Assembly: GCA_017939855.1 (NCBI GenBank)
Contig: JAGAZW010000258.1
Span: 1 to 5,586 of the forward strand
Source of the DNA: Clostridia bacterium
Lineage (GTDB): Bacteria; Bacillota; Clostridia; Oscillospirales; Acutalibacteraceae
Length of the DNA stretch: 5,586 nt
Direction: 5' to 3'
Below, in pieces: positions 5,562 to 5,586 of the stretch (position 1 is the stretch's first letter; every line of letters starts with the position of its first letter). Made by a program: the position numbers and the translations under genes. The notes beneath the pieces were generated by a model. The model saw only the letters and a list, made by a program, of their open reading frames with translations. It searched no databases and had not been told where the DNA came from.

Positions 5562-5586
5562 CTAATTCAATAATTCCCTTCTTAAG
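5554..5586 (-). CDS. Possible 3' end of an upstream gene (partial)
   Basis: At the right edge the minus strand reads ten open codons (LKKGIIELDV) then TAA at 5554-5556. This would overlap the start of the ASRT-family gene by 8 bases (ATGTCTAA), a common arrangement for coupled genes. Another frame ends in TAG directly before that ATG (5562-5564) and could equally be the upstream gene's end. The fragment is too short to identify, and the support is only the overlap geometry and the lack of a promoter for the ASRT gene in the window. Confidence 0.3.
   Translation of the reverse strand, partial: LKKGIIELDV

Overview
The window looks like a piece of chromosome from a low-GC Gram-positive bacterium, most likely a member of the Clostridia (Bacillota). 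The reasons are AT-rich intergenic DNA, strong purine-rich Shine-Dalgarno sequences before most genes, textbook sigma-A type promoters with 17-base spacers, compact intrinsic terminators, and the gene content. This is inference; no phylogenetic marker gene is present. I see no mobile element, CRISPR array, rRNA or tRNA gene.

All five complete genes are on the minus strand, so transcription runs from high to low coordinates. They fall into four transcription units separated by terminator-then-promoter junctions. (1) From the right edge: the last codons of a possible upstream gene, then a sensory-rhodopsin-transducer (ASRT) family small protein (5190-5561), then a creatininase-family amidohydrolase (4425-5159), closed by a 13-bp perfect hairpin (4368-4400). 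(2) An extended -10 promoter (4313-4341) drives two paralogous zinc-ribbon, single-pass membrane proteins (3103-4272 and 1689-3074). They lie 28 bases apart and end at a 16-bp hairpin (1644-1678). (3) A TTGACC-17-TATAAT promoter (1604-1632) drives a single neurotransmitter:sodium symporter (NSS) family transporter (121-1488), ended by a hairpin with a T-run (78-107). (4) A TTGACA-17-TAAAAT promoter (24-52) points off the left edge, towards a gene whose start must lie just outside.

The least ordinary content is the paralogous pair. Each has an N-terminal CxxC...CxxC zinc ribbon predicted to stay in the cytoplasm, a basic membrane-proximal segment, one transmembrane helix, and a roughly 280-350 residue acidic ectodomain. 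The ectodomains are recognisably homologous and share a conserved late cysteine. The downstream copy adds an extreme tyrosine/aspartate-rich tail. I recognise no characterised function for either. The second point of interest is the ASRT-creatininase pair. ASRT proteins are named after a rhodopsin partner, but no rhodopsin is visible here and the partner gene is a metal-dependent amidohydrolase homologue with an altered metal-site loop. This fits a role in sensing or handling a small molecule, not in phototransduction.
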